Translations under genes and position numbers: made by a program
Part shown: in pieces, positions 8,535 through 16,787 of the stretch
How the letters are laid out: every line of letters begins with the position of its first letter
Numbering within the stretch: the first letter of the stretch is position 1
The notes under the pieces: generated by a model
Seen by the model: only the letters and a program-made list of their open reading frames with translations
Databases searched by the model: none
Told to the model about the DNA's origin: nothing
Source: Candidatus Eisenbacteria bacterium RBG_16_71_46
GTDB lineage: Bacteria > Eisenbacteria > RBG-16-71-46
Reading direction: 5' to 3'
DNA length: 32,706 bases
Assembly (NCBI GenBank): GCA_001780165.1
Contig: MFFQ01000093.1
Span: forward strand, 6,568 to 39,273

Positions 8535-9119
8535 ATGCTGCGGCTCGGCCTGTTCGGCGGCACCTTCGACCCGCCGCACCTCGGCCACCTGGTGCTGGCG
8601 GAATGGGCGCGCGACCGGCTGGGGCTCGATCGCGTGCTGTTCGTTCCCGCCGGTACCCCGCCGCACAAGCGCGAACGGCGACTGTCGGCGGCGGCGCACC
8701 GCGTCGCCATGACCCGTCTCGCGGTGCGGGGTCACCCCGCCTTCACCGTCTCCACGATCGAGACGCGCCGCGCGGGGACCTCGTTCACGGTGGACACCCT
8801 GCGCGCGCTGCGCCGCAGCCACCCCGACGCGCGCCTCTACCTGCTGATCGGCGAGGACAGCCTCGACGAGTTCCATGCCTGGCACGCCCCCGAGGCGATT
8901 CTCCAACTCGCGACGCTGGCGGTGGCCCGCCGCGCGTGCGCGACGGCGCGAGCCCCGCGGGAGCGGCGCCGCGTGGTTCGGATCGGCAACCCCGTGATCG
9001 ACGTCTCGTCCAGCCTGGCGCGCCGGCGGGCGCGCGCGGGACGTTCCATCCGCTACCTGGTGCCCGACGCGGTGGCCGCCTACATCGCACGGCACCGCCT
9101 CTACCGCGGGCGCGCATGA
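8535..9119 (+). CDS. nadD: Nicotinate-nucleotide adenylyltransferase
   Basis: Converts nicotinate mononucleotide and ATP to nicotinate adenine dinucleotide, the penultimate step of NAD synthesis. The cytidylyltransferase-fold signature GGTFDPPHLGH (residues 8-18) starts the protein. VPAGTPPHK binds substrate, and LIGEDSLDEFHAWHAPEAIL replaces the usual IGADxxxxxxxWxxxxxI segment. The C-terminal ATP motif, usually ISSTxIR, appears as the degenerate DVSSSLARRRARAG. At 194 residues it has the usual family length. Six bases separate it from the BamD stop, and it overlaps the next start by four bases (ATGA). The degenerate last motif deserves note but does not by itself argue against activity. Confidence 0.92.
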   Translation: MLRLGLFGGTFDPPHLGHLVLAEWARDRLGLDRVLFVPAGTPPHKRERRLSAAAHRVAMTRLAVRGHPAFTVSTIETRRAGTSFTVDTLRALRRSHPDARLYLLIGEDSLDEFHAWHAPEAILQLATLAVARRACATARAPRERRRVVRIGNPVIDVSSSLARRRARAGRSIRYLVPDAVAAYIARHRLYRGRA

Positions 9120-9841
9120 GCTACCAGCCGCGCGAGTTCTGGGACCGCCGCCTGAGCGAGCACTTCGACCTGCGCGGCACCGGGGAGACCGGGCTGTCGC
9201 TCGCCTACAACCGCGCCTGCTACCGGCTGCGCGGCCGGGTGCTCGAGCGGGCGCTGCGCGAGGCGGGGATGGACCCGGCCAACCGCAGCGTGCTCGACGT
9301 GGGGTGCGGCTCGGGGTTCTTCACCGCCTACTTCCTCGGCCGCGGGGCGCGGGTCACCGGCATCGACATCGCGCCCACCTCGGTCGAGCGCCTGCGCGCG
9401 CGGCATCCCGAGGCGCGCTTCGTCCTCGCCGACGTGAGCGAGGGGCCGCTCGAGGGGCGCTTCGATCTCGTCAACGCCTTCGACGTGCTCTACCACATCG
9501 TGGACGACGCCCGCTGGGAGGCGGCACTGCGCCACCTGGCCCGGGCGCTGAATCCCGGTGGCCTGCTGCTCGTCACCGACACCTTCGCCGAGCGTCCGGG
9601 GTCCCAGCCGCACAATAGGATGAGGGCGCTCGCGCGTTACCGCGCAGTGCTCGATGCGGAGGCGGTCGAGCCCGGCGATCTCTACCCGACGCACGTGCTT
9701 CTCAATCGCGAACTGGGAGCGTTGCGCTTCCTCAACCGTCTTCCGAGCCTGCTCCTGGCGCTCGATCGCGCGCTGCTGGGACTCGGGTTCGGCACCGACC
9801 CGGCGGTGAGCAAGTTGCTGGTCGCGCGCCGCAGAACCTAG
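9116..9841 (+). CDS. Class I SAM-dependent methyltransferase
   Basis: A 241-residue protein whose SAM-binding motif I is SVLDVGCGSGFF (Asp61-Gly67). A GIDIAPTSVERLRARH segment supplies the acidic end of beta2. FDLVNAFDVLYHIVDD is the motif IV region and LNPGGLLLVTDTF the motif VI region. The N-terminal FWDRRLSEHFDLRGTGETGLSLAYNRA part resembles small-molecule or lipid/sugar methyltransferases rather than rRNA enzymes. The substrate is unknown. It overlaps nadD by four bases (ATGA) and lies 35 bases before polA, so it is translated as part of the housekeeping operon. That context gives no clear pathway. Unrelated at sequence level to the methyltransferase at 402 beyond the shared fold. Confidence 0.85.
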   Translation: MSYQPREFWDRRLSEHFDLRGTGETGLSLAYNRACYRLRGRVLERALREAGMDPANRSVLDVGCGSGFFTAYFLGRGARVTGIDIAPTSVERLRARHPEARFVLADVSEGPLEGRFDLVNAFDVLYHIVDDARWEAALRHLARALNPGGLLLVTDTFAERPGSQPHNRMRALARYRAVLDAEAVEPGDLYPTHVLLNRELGALRFLNRLPSLLLALDRALLGLGFGTDPAVSKLLVARRRT

Positions 9842-9876
9842 GCGCGCTCGCCACCCCGCATCCTGAGGAGACCACC

Positions 9877-12795
9877 ATGCCGCGACTCTTCGTGCTCGAT
9901 GCGATGGGGCTGGCCTACCGGGCTTTTCACGCGCTCGCGAGGCGCGTGAAAGACGCCGGGGCCGAGGGGGGCATCCGCTACGAAGGGCTGTCCACCGCGG
10001 CCGGTCAGCCGACCTGGGCGGTCTTCGCGCTCGCCAACACCGTGCTCAAGATCCGACGCGAGCAGGAGCCGACGCACTGGGCGCTGGCCTGGGACGGCCC
10101 CGGGCCGACCTTCCGCCACGAGCGCTTTCCGGATTACAAGGCGACCCGCAGGCCGATGCCCCCGGAGTTCCTCGAGCAGATCCCGGCGATCGAGGATCTG
10201 GCGCAGGCGATCGGGCTGCCGGTGCTCGAGGTGCCGGGGACGGAGGCCGATGACGTGATGGCCACGCTCGCCCGGCGTGGCGAGCGCGAGGGCTTCGAGG
10301 TCGTGCTGGTGACGAGCGACAAGGACCTGCTGCAGCTGGTGGACGACCGGGTGCGGCTGCTGAGCCCCGCGGGCCGTGGCGAGAACTACGTGTGGGTCGA
10401 CCGCGCCGCGGTGCACGAGAAGTGGGGCGTGGCGCCGGAGCAGATCCGCGACGTGCTGGCACTCATGGGCGACAGCAGTGACAACGTCCCCGGTGTTCCG
10501 GGCATCGGCGAGAAGACGGCGGTGGAGCTGATCCGCCAGTTCGGCACGCTCGACGCGCTCTATGCGGGGCTCGAACAGGTGGCGCGCGCCGGCGTGCGCG
10601 AAAAGCTCCGCGTCCATCGCGCGCAGGCGCTGCTCTCCCGCGAGCTGGTCACGGTGCGCGACGACCTCGATCTGCCGTACGCGTGGGACGATCTGCGCTG
10701 CGCGCCGATCCGCCGCGAAGCGCTGCGCGCGTTCGCCCGGCGCCTCGAGATCGGACGCCTCGAGCGCGTGGCGGACGAACTGGGGGTGGACGAGGAGCAG
10801 GCCGGCGCCCAGGCCCCGGGGCGCAGCGCCGAGCGCCGCGGCACCGCGGCCGAGACTCCCGCGCCGGGGGTGCGACTGGCTGGCGACCGGCCGCCGCGGC
10901 GCGACCTCGGCGAGCCCGGCTCCGGCACGGTGGTGCCCGCCCCCGCGGCCGGAGGCCAGGGCACGCTCGAGCTGTGGGGGGGCGCCACCGCGGCGGAGGC
11001 GGCGCCGCTCGCCGCCGGGGCCGGGCTCGAGGCGTTCGAGGCGCGGATCCACGCCGTGCGCGCGCGCGCCCTCCACGGCCTGGCGCTGCTGCCGGTGGCG
11101 GAGGGACCCGAGCCCCGTCGCGCCACGCTGGTGGGCCTCGCCCTCGCGGCGCGCGACGGCACCTGCTGCTACGTGCCGCTGGCCCACGCCCACGGGCCAA
11201 ACGTGCCGCTCGAGCGCGCGCGTGGCTGGCTCGCGCCCGCCCTCGCGGACGCCCTGGTGGAGAAGGTGGGCGAGGATCTCAAGCGCGACGCCCACCTGCT
11301 CGGGGCGGCGGGGATGCCGCTCGGGGGGCTGGCCTTCGACGTTCACCTCGGCTCGTTCCTGCTCGACCCGCAGCGCGACCACGGCCTCGATGCCCTGGCG
11401 CGCGACGTGCTCGGTGTGACGCTGCCGCCGGTCGAGCCCGCGGCGGCGCGCGGCAGGCCGCGTCCGGGACCGGCCGTCTTGGAGCCGGCGGCGGCGGCCG
11501 CGGCCGCCGAGGCCCGCGTGGCCGCGCTGCTTCCGTTGCACCAGGCGCTGCGCGCCCAGCTCGAGGCACGCGAGCAGTGGCGGCTCTACACCGGCCTCGA
11601 GCATCCTCTGATCGAGGTGTTGCGCGAGATCGAGGCGACCGGCGTGGCACTCGACCGCGCCGTGTTGGCCGAGATGTCCACGCGCGCCGCGACCGAAATC
11701 GCGCGGCTGGAGCAGGAGCTGCACCGGCTTGCCGGCGAGCCCGTGAACCTCAACAGCGGACCGCAGCTCGCGCGCGTGCTGTTCGAGACCCTGGGGCTCA
11801 AGACCGGACGGCGCACCAAGACCGGTTTCTCGACCGACCAGGCGGTGCTCGAGGAGCTGGCCGCGAGCCATCCCTTCCCGGCGCGCCTGCTCGAGTACCG
11901 CGTGCTGAGCAAGCTCAGGTCCACTTACTTCGACGCCCTGCCGCAGGCCGTGGACCCGCTCGACGGGCGCGTGCACACCACCTTCGAGCAGGCCGGCGCG
12001 GCCACCGGCCGCCTGTCGTCGAGCAATCCGAACCTGCAGAACATCCCGATGCGCAGCGAGCAGGGGCGGGCGATCCGCCGCGCGTTCGTCGCCGCACCGG
12101 GGGCGGTGCTGGTCGGCGCCGACTATTCGCAGATCGAGCTGAGGGTGATGGCCCACCTCTCCGGGGATCCGAACCTGATCGAGGCCTTCACGAGCGGCGA
12201 GGACGTGCACGCCAGCACCGCGCGCCGCATCTTCGGGGTGCCGGCGGGCGAGCTCGATCCGGCGCTGCGCTCGCGCGCCAAGGTCGTGAACTTCGGCGTC
12301 ATGTACGGCATGGGGGCACGCAGCCTCTCGCGGCAGATGGGGATCGGGCTGGACGAGGCGCAGGCCTTCATCCGCGACTACTTCCGGATCTACGCGCGCG
12401 TGCGCGAGTACCTCGACCAGACGGTGGTCGATGCCCGCCGCCGCGGGTTCGTCGAGACCGCGCTCGGGCGCCGTCGCTACCTGCCCGACCTCGCCGCCTC
12501 GGGGGCGCGGGCGGCGCTCGCCGAGCGTGCGGCGATCAACACCCCGATCCAGGGCACGGCGGCGGACATCATGAAGCTGGCCATGGTGCGCGTGCACCAC
12601 GGCTTGAAGCGCGCGCGCGCGTCGGCTAGATTGCTGCTGCAGGTGCATGACGAGCTGCTGCTCGAGTGCCCGACCGGCGCCGCGGACGAAGTGTCCGGGT
12701 TGGTGCGGTCCGCCATGGAGGGCTGCTTCCCGCTCCGCGTTCCCCTTCGGGTCTCTCTGGGCCGAGGTCCCACCTGGTTCGATGCCCACTCCTGA
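9877..12795 (+). CDS. polA: DNA polymerase I with degenerate proofreading domain
   Basis: Removes RNA primers and fills gaps in lagging-strand synthesis and excision repair. The 972-residue protein has three parts. The 5'-3' exonuclease domain (about 1-300) has LVTSDKDLLQLV, GDSSDNVPGVPGIGEKTA and a roughly 13-residue insertion near residue 30 relative to E. coli. An Ala/Pro/Gly-rich linker is followed by a 3'-5' exonuclease-like domain (about 365-560). The polymerase domain has motif A DYSQIELR (Asp749), motif B RSRAKVVNFGVMYG (Lys802, Tyr810) and motif C VHDE (Asp925, Glu926). In the proofreading domain the DxE metal pair is replaced by Leu405 and Val407 and the later catalytic Tyr by Ala, so editing is predicted lost while polymerase and flap nuclease stay intact. 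A GAGGAG ribosome site sits six bases before the ATG. The stop overlaps coaE by 14 bases. Confidence 0.96.
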   Translation: MPRLFVLDAMGLAYRAFHALARRVKDAGAEGGIRYEGLSTAAGQPTWAVFALANTVLKIRREQEPTHWALAWDGPGPTFRHERFPDYKATRRPMPPEFLEQIPAIEDLAQAIGLPVLEVPGTEADDVMATLARRGEREGFEVVLVTSDKDLLQLVDDRVRLLSPAGRGENYVWVDRAAVHEKWGVAPEQIRDVLALMGDSSDNVPGVPGIGEKTAVELIRQFGTLDALYAGLEQVARAGVREKLRVHRAQALLSRELVTVRDDLDLPYAWDDLRCAPIRREALRAFARRLEIGRLERVADELGVDEEQAGAQAPGRSAERRGTAAETPAPGVRLAGDRPPRRDLGEPGSGTVVPAPAAGGQGTLELWGGATAAEAAPLAAGAGLEAFEARIHAVRARALHGLALLPVAEGPEPRRATLVGLALAARDGTCCYVPLAHAHGPNVPLERARGWLAPALADALVEKVGEDLKRDAHLLGAAGMPLGGLAFDVHLGSFLLDPQRDHGLDALARDVLGVTLPPVEPAAARGRPRPGPAVLEPAAAAAAAEARVAALLPLHQALRAQLEAREQWRLYTGLEHPLIEVLREIEATGVALDRAVLAEMSTRAATEIARLEQELHRLAGEPVNLNSGPQLARVLFETLGLKTGRRTKTGFSTDQAVLEELAASHPFPARLLEYRVLSKLRSTYFDALPQAVDPLDGRVHTTFEQAGAATGRLSSSNPNLQNIPMRSEQGRAIRRAFVAAPGAVLVGADYSQIELRVMAHLSGDPNLIEAFTSGEDVHASTARRIFGVPAGELDPALRSRAKVVNFGVMYGMGARSLSRQMGIGLDEAQAFIRDYFRIYARVREYLDQTVVDARRRGFVETALGRRRYLPDLAASGARAALAERAAINTPIQGTAADIMKLAMVRVHHGLKRARASARLLLQVHDELLLECPTGAADEVSGLVRSAMEGCFPLRVPLRVSLGRGPTWFDAHS

Positions 12796-13438
12796 CAGGC
12801 CGCGGCGGCCGGATGCCGGAGACGGTCTCTTCATCCTGGGTCTGGTGGGCCGCGCGGGGAGCGGCAAGAGCACGGTGGCGCGCGCCCTGGCCGCGTCCGG
12901 TGCGGTGCTGATCGAGGCCGACGCCATCGGCCACGAGGTGACCGGCCGCGATCCCGAGGTGCGGTCCGCGCTGATCGCGGAATACGGCCCCGGGGTGTAC
13001 GGTCCCGACGGGGCGCTCGACCGCCCGCAGGTGGCGGCGCGCGTCTTCTCCGACGCCGCCGCCCGCGCGCGGCTGGACCGCCTGGTCCATCCGCGGATCA
13101 TCGAGCGCATCCGCGGGCGCATCGCCCGGCTGGTGGAGCGCGGCTGGCGCGGGACGGTGGTGGTCGATGCCGCGCTGCTGCTCGACTGGCGGCTCGAGCG
13201 CGAGTGCGACGCCGTGCTCGCGGTGGTGGCGCCGGAACGCGAGCAACTGCGTCGCTTGACGGCGGCGCGCGGCTGGAACGAGGCCGAGGCCCGCCGGCGC
13301 CTCGGCGTGCAACGCTCCAACGAGGATTTTGCCGCGGCGGCGGACGAGACGCTCGACAATCGCGGGACCATCGAGGCGCTGGAGCTCGCGGCGCTCGGGG
13401 CCGCCGACCGGCTGCGCGGAAACCGCAGAGCCCGCTGA
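12782..13438 (+). CDS. coaE: Dephospho-CoA kinase
   Basis: Phosphorylates the 3'-hydroxyl of dephospho-CoA, the last step of coenzyme A synthesis. The P-loop is GLVGRAGSGKST (through Thr31). Next come IEADAIGHEVT (Asp base region, normally DAD), LDRLVHPRI, VVVDAALLLDW (normally VPLLFE-type) and QLRRLTAARGWNEAEARRRL with the lid and ATP-binding helix. The product is 218 residues. The frame stays open upstream inside polA, but ATG 12782 is chosen because the residues after it lead directly into the family's beta1 strand. The resulting 14-base overlap with polA suggests coupled translation. The gene sits next to polA and nadD, a common neighbourhood for cofactor genes. Confidence 0.93.
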   Translation: MPTPDRPRRPDAGDGLFILGLVGRAGSGKSTVARALAASGAVLIEADAIGHEVTGRDPEVRSALIAEYGPGVYGPDGALDRPQVAARVFSDAAARARLDRLVHPRIIERIRGRIARLVERGWRGTVVVDAALLLDWRLERECDAVLAVVAPEREQLRRLTAARGWNEAEARRRLGVQRSNEDFAAAADETLDNRGTIEALELAALGAADRLRGNRRAR

Positions 13439-13455
13439 GTGCGGGGGAGGACACG

Positions 13456-14563
13456 ATGCTGACTGCCGCTGATCTGCGCCGGCGCCTCGAGCGCACCCGG
13501 GAGACCCTGGACGGGCTGCGGAGGTACCTTTGACGTCGACACCCGCGCGAGCGAGGTGAAGGCGCTGGAGGCCCGCATGGCCGAGCCCGGCTTCTGGGAC
13601 CGGTCCGACGAGGCCCAGAAGACGGTCGCTTCGCTCAAGCGCGCCAAGCGCACGATCGACGAGTGGCGCGCCCGCGACTCCGCGCTGCGCAACCTCTCGG
13701 AGCTGGCCGAGCTGGCCGAGTCCGAGGGGGACGAGGGGTTGGTGCGCGAGCTGACCCAGGAGCTCGACGGGGTCGAGCACGAGGTCGGGCAGCTCGAGCT
13801 GCGGAGCCTGCTGTCCGGCGAGCACGACCGACTCGGCGCGCTGATCTCGATCCATCCCGGTGCCGGCGGCACCGAGTCCCAGGACTGGGCGCAGATGCTC
13901 ATGCGCATGTACCTGCGCTGGGCCGAGCGTCACCAGTACGCGACCCGCCTGCTGGACCTCCAGCCGGGGGACGAGGCGGGAATCAAGGACGCCACGATCG
14001 AGATCGCCGGCGAGCACGCCTACGGCTACCTCAAGGGCGAGAGCGGCGTCCACCGCCTGGTCCGGATCTCCCCGTACGACGCGGCGCAGCGCCGGCACAC
14101 CTCGTTCGCCTCGGTGTTCATCTTCCCGATGGTGGACGACACCATCACCGTGGACATCTCGCCCGGCGACCTGCGGGTCGACACCTTCCGCGCCAGCGGG
14201 GCGGGCGGCCAGCACGTGAACAAGACCGAGTCGGCGGTGCGCATCACCCACCTGCCGACCGGGCTCGCCGTGCAGTCGCAGGCCGAGCGCAGCCAGCACC
14301 GCAACCGCGAGTTCGCGATGCGCATCCTCACCGCGCGCCTGTTCCTTCACCTCCAGGAGCAGGAGCGGGCGAAGACCGAGGCCCTCACCGCCCCCAAGAA
14401 GGACATCGACTTCGGCAGCCAGATCCGCTCGTACGTCCTGCACCCCTACACGATGGTCAACGACCATCGCACGGAGCTCAAGGTCGGTGACGTCCACGCG
14501 GTGCTCGATGGCGAGCTCGACGCCTTCATCGACGCCTACCTCAAGCGCAAGGAGCGGTCATGA
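13456..14563 (+). CDS. prfB: Peptide chain release factor 2, programmed +1 frameshift
   Basis: Releases completed peptides at UGA and UAA codons. The coding sequence is joined from 13456-13530 and 13532-14563, giving 368 residues. The first 25 codons end in CTT followed by an in-frame TGA (13531-13533); skipping T13531 continues with DVDTRASEVKALEARM and the full RF2 sequence. The catalytic GGQ is residues 250-252 in SGAGGQHVNKTES, and Ala246 matches the high-activity form known from many RF2s. The stop-codon recognition tripeptide, normally SPF, is SPY (205-207). GGGGGAGG just before ATG 13456 is a strong ribosome site, so this start rather than one after the TGA is used. The stop overlaps the next gene by four bases (ATGA). 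Confidence 0.96.
13520..13534 (+). promoter_or_regulatory. prfB +1 programmed frameshift site
   Basis: The site reads GGAGG, TAC, CTT, TGA, C. It has an internal Shine-Dalgarno-like GGAGG, a three-base spacer, the slippery Leu codon CTT, and the UGA stop followed by C, the weak termination context. This is the same arrangement as the E. coli RF2 autoregulatory site, in which low RF2 levels allow slippage onto the +1 frame. The anti-SD interaction requires GGAGG to lie exactly this close to the slip codon. Confidence 0.95.
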
Positions 14564-15930
14564 TCCCGCCTCACATCTTTCGTGAGTACGACATCCGGGG
14601 CCTGCACGCGACCGAGCTGACCGATGACGTCGCCCGGGCGGTCGGACGCGCCTTCGCCGGACTCGTGCGCCGCGAGGGTGGGCGCCGGGTGGCGCTCGGC
14701 GCCGACGTGCGGCCATCGAGCGCGCGACTCGTCGCCGCGGTCGAGCGCGGCGTGCGCGCCGCGGGGGTGGACGTGGAGCGCGTCGGCGTCGTCCCGACCC
14801 CCGCGCTCTACTACGCGGTGGCCGCGCGCGGGCTCGACGGCGGGCTGCAAGTCACCGGCAGCCACAATCCGCCGGAGTTCAACGGTTTCAAGATGTCGAA
14901 GAAGACGCTGCCGGTGTTCGGCGCCGAGATTCAGGAGATGCGCGAGCGGATCGAGCGCGACGAGCTCGAATCCGGCGCCGGCGGGGCGGAGGACCGGCCG
15001 GTGCTCGCCGACTACCGCGAAATGCTGGTGGAGCGCCTGAGCAGCGCGCGAGGACTCCGGGTGGTGATGGACTGCGGCAACGGCTGCGCCGGGACGGTGG
15101 TGCCCGAGGTGTTCGAGCGGATGGGGCACACCGTGTTTCCACTGTTCGCGGAACTCGACGGCAGCTTTCCCAACCACCTGCCCGATCCCACCGTGCCGGC
15201 GCTGCTCGCCGACCTGGTGCGCGAAGTGAAGCGTCGCGGCGCCGATCTCGGCATCGGCTTCGACGGCGACGCCGACCGCATCGGCGCGGTGGACGGCGGT
15301 GGCAGGATCGTTTACGGGGACCAGCTGCTCGCGCTGCTGGCGCGGGACGTGCTCACCCGGGTGCCGGGGGCGGAGATCATCTTCGACGTCAAGTGCTCCC
15401 AGGGCCTGCCGGAGGACATCCTCGCCCACGGCGGGCGGCCCGCGATGTGGAAGACCGGGCACTCCCTCATCAAGCGCCGCCTGCACGAGACCGGCGCCCC
15501 GCTCGCCGGCGAGATGTCGGGCCACATGTTCTTCAGCGAGGGGTATTTCGGATTCGACGACGCGTTGTTCGCGGCGGGCCGGCTGCTGCGCTACGTCGCC
15601 GCGACCGGGCAGAGCCTCGCCGCATTGGTGGATTCGATCCCCCACTACTTCGCCACCCCCGAACTGCGCCTCGCCTGCAGTGAGGACCGCAAGTTCGCCG
15701 TGGTCGAGGAGCTCAAGCGGGAGTTCGCCGGTCGCCACCGAGTCATCGACATCGACGGCGTGAGAGTCGAGTTCGGCGACGGATGGGGTTTGGCGCGGGC
15801 CTCCAACACGCAGCCGGTGTTGGTGGTGAGGTTCGAGGCGAAGACGCCGCAGCGGCTGGAGCAGATCCGAGCGGCGTTCATGGAGCCGTTGCGGCGACTG
15901 GGCGTGGGTGAGGCCACGGTCGGCCACTAG
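14560..15930 (+). CDS. Phosphomannomutase/phosphoglucomutase (alpha-D-phosphohexomutase)
   Basis: Interconverts hexose 1- and 6-phosphates (mannose and/or glucose) for glycan, lipopolysaccharide and nucleotide-sugar synthesis. The 456-residue protein has the four-domain layout. FREYDIRG lies at the N-terminus, the phosphoserine loop TGSHNPPEFNGFKM carries Ser101, the magnesium loop DGDADR spans Asp235, Asp237 and Asp239, the sugar-specificity loop is GEMSGHMFF, and the phosphate-binding loop is RASNTQPVLVVRFEA near residue 410. GEMSGH is the form found in dual-specificity AlgC-type enzymes, rather than GlmM or PgmA sequences. It overlaps prfB by four bases and the following glycosylase start by 23 bases. 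Exact sugar preference cannot be read from sequence alone, so no symbol is assigned. Confidence 0.92.
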   Translation: MIPPHIFREYDIRGLHATELTDDVARAVGRAFAGLVRREGGRRVALGADVRPSSARLVAAVERGVRAAGVDVERVGVVPTPALYYAVAARGLDGGLQVTGSHNPPEFNGFKMSKKTLPVFGAEIQEMRERIERDELESGAGGAEDRPVLADYREMLVERLSSARGLRVVMDCGNGCAGTVVPEVFERMGHTVFPLFAELDGSFPNHLPDPTVPALLADLVREVKRRGADLGIGFDGDADRIGAVDGGGRIVYGDQLLALLARDVLTRVPGAEIIFDVKCSQGLPEDILAHGGRPAMWKTGHSLIKRRLHETGAPLAGEMSGHMFFSEGYFGFDDALFAAGRLLRYVAATGQSLAALVDSIPHYFATPELRLACSEDRKFAVVEELKREFAGRHRVIDIDGVRVEFGDGWGLARASNTQPVLVVRFEAKTPQRLEQIRAAFMEPLRRLGVGEATVGH

Positions 15931-16654
15931 GGCGGGTCCCGCCGGCGCCCGCGCTCCCGCCGCCGAGACACGCGCCCTGGCACGCGCCCGGCCATTGCCG
16001 CGCGCCTTCTACGCCCGTCCGGCCCTCGCTCTCGCCCGGGCGGTGCTGGGCCGGCTGCTGGTTCGCGATACGCCCGCGGGGCGCGTGGCGGGCCGGATCG
16101 TGGAGGTCGAGGCCTATCGGGGGGCGGTCGATCCCGCGAGCCATGCCTTTCGGGGACGCACCCGGCGCAACGCGGTCATGTTCGGGCCGCCCGGCCACGC
16201 GTACGTGTACTTCACCTACGGCATGCACCACTGCCTGAATCTGGTGGCCGAGGGCGAGGGGCGCGCCGCGGCGGTGCTGGTGCGGGCCCTCGAGCCGGTC
16301 GCGGGGCTCGAGCTCATGCGGCGGCGGCGGAAGGTCACGGCCTGGGAGCGCCTCGCGAGCGGTCCGGGCTGCGTCGGGCATGCGCTCGGGCTGGATCTCC
16401 GCCACAACGGCCTCGATCTCGTGCGCGGACCGTTGTGGCTCGCGGACCTGCCCCCCCGCCGGGGCGGTCGGAGAATCGCCCGTGGGCCGCGCGTCGGCAT
16501 CCGGCTCGGGGCCGATCTGCCCTGGCGCTTCCATCTCGAGGGGCATCCATGCGTTTCCGGACGACGGTCATCCTCCACCGCCCGTCCCACGCGGCCGGCC
16601 GCCGCCGGCGCGCGCCGGCGGCCCCGCCCGACTTCGCCGTTGACACCCTCCTGA
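15908..16654 (+). CDS. DNA-3-methyladenine glycosylase (AAG/MPG family)
   Basis: Base-excision repair enzyme that removes alkylated purines. Recognisable parts are LPRAFYARPALALARAVLGRLLV, GRIVEVEAYRG with catalytic Glu68 and Tyr70, DPASHAFRGRTRRNAVMFGPPGHAYVYFTYGMHHCLN (including the intercalating Tyr of YGM and the Asn that contacts the base), and the closing RVGIRLGADLPWRFH. Homology ends near 'HPCVSG'. The remaining ~31 residues are Arg/Pro/Ala-rich and cover a 22-base palindrome and part of the next promoter, so the tail is probably not functional protein. GTG 15908 is used; a TTG at 15995 (LPRAFYAR) is an alternative closer to the family start. It is the last gene of the long operon. 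Confidence 0.88.
   Translation: MRPRSATRAGPAGARAPAAETRALARARPLPRAFYARPALALARAVLGRLLVRDTPAGRVAGRIVEVEAYRGAVDPASHAFRGRTRRNAVMFGPPGHAYVYFTYGMHHCLNLVAEGEGRAAAVLVRALEPVAGLELMRRRRKVTAWERLASGPGCVGHALGLDLRHNGLDLVRGPLWLADLPPRRGGRRIARGPRVGIRLGADLPWRFHLEGHPCVSGRRSSSTARPTRPAAAGARRRPRPTSPLTPS
16601..16622 (+). repeat. Perfect 22-base GC palindrome
   Basis: The sequence reads identically on both strands: arm GCCGCCGGCGC followed by its exact complement. As RNA it can form a nine-pair stem with a four-base GCGC loop. It lies in the apparently non-homologous tail of the glycosylase frame, 18 bases before the -35 of the strong promoter at 16640, so it may mark the end of the upstream operon. No T-run follows, so intrinsic termination is not assured. 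Confidence 0.6.
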
Positions 16655-16668
16655 CGCGTTCCTAGTAT
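16640..16668 (+). promoter_or_regulatory. Strong sigma70-type promoter
   Basis: TTGACA (16640-16645), a perfect -35, and TAGTAT (16663-16668), four of six for the -10, are separated by the ideal 17 bases. Initiation is expected near 16675, giving a leader of about 110 bases before the ATG at 16788. It overlaps the last codons of the glycosylase frame. Confidence 0.75.
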
Positions 16669-16787
16669 CGCGCCTCCGTGCACCGCGCACCTCGTTGACC
16701 GCGCGTCCTTTCGCCCGGCGGGCGGAAGCATCGTCCTCACGCACGGCGGTCGGTTCGTCCAAGTCGACAAGCCGGAAAGGAGTCGGC

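Noticed and set aside
9838-13908. A 1,356-codon open frame on the minus strand across polA, coaE and prfB
   Set aside because: It lies antisense to three confidently identified genes. Its composition (Arg, His, Gly, Leu, Ala) is what codon-position GC bias produces on the opposite strand of high-GC genes.
15908-16654. Frameshifted or broken glycosylase gene
   Set aside because: The whole catalytic domain is intact in one frame. Only the non-conserved tail is odd, so lost stop or extension fits better than a pseudogene.
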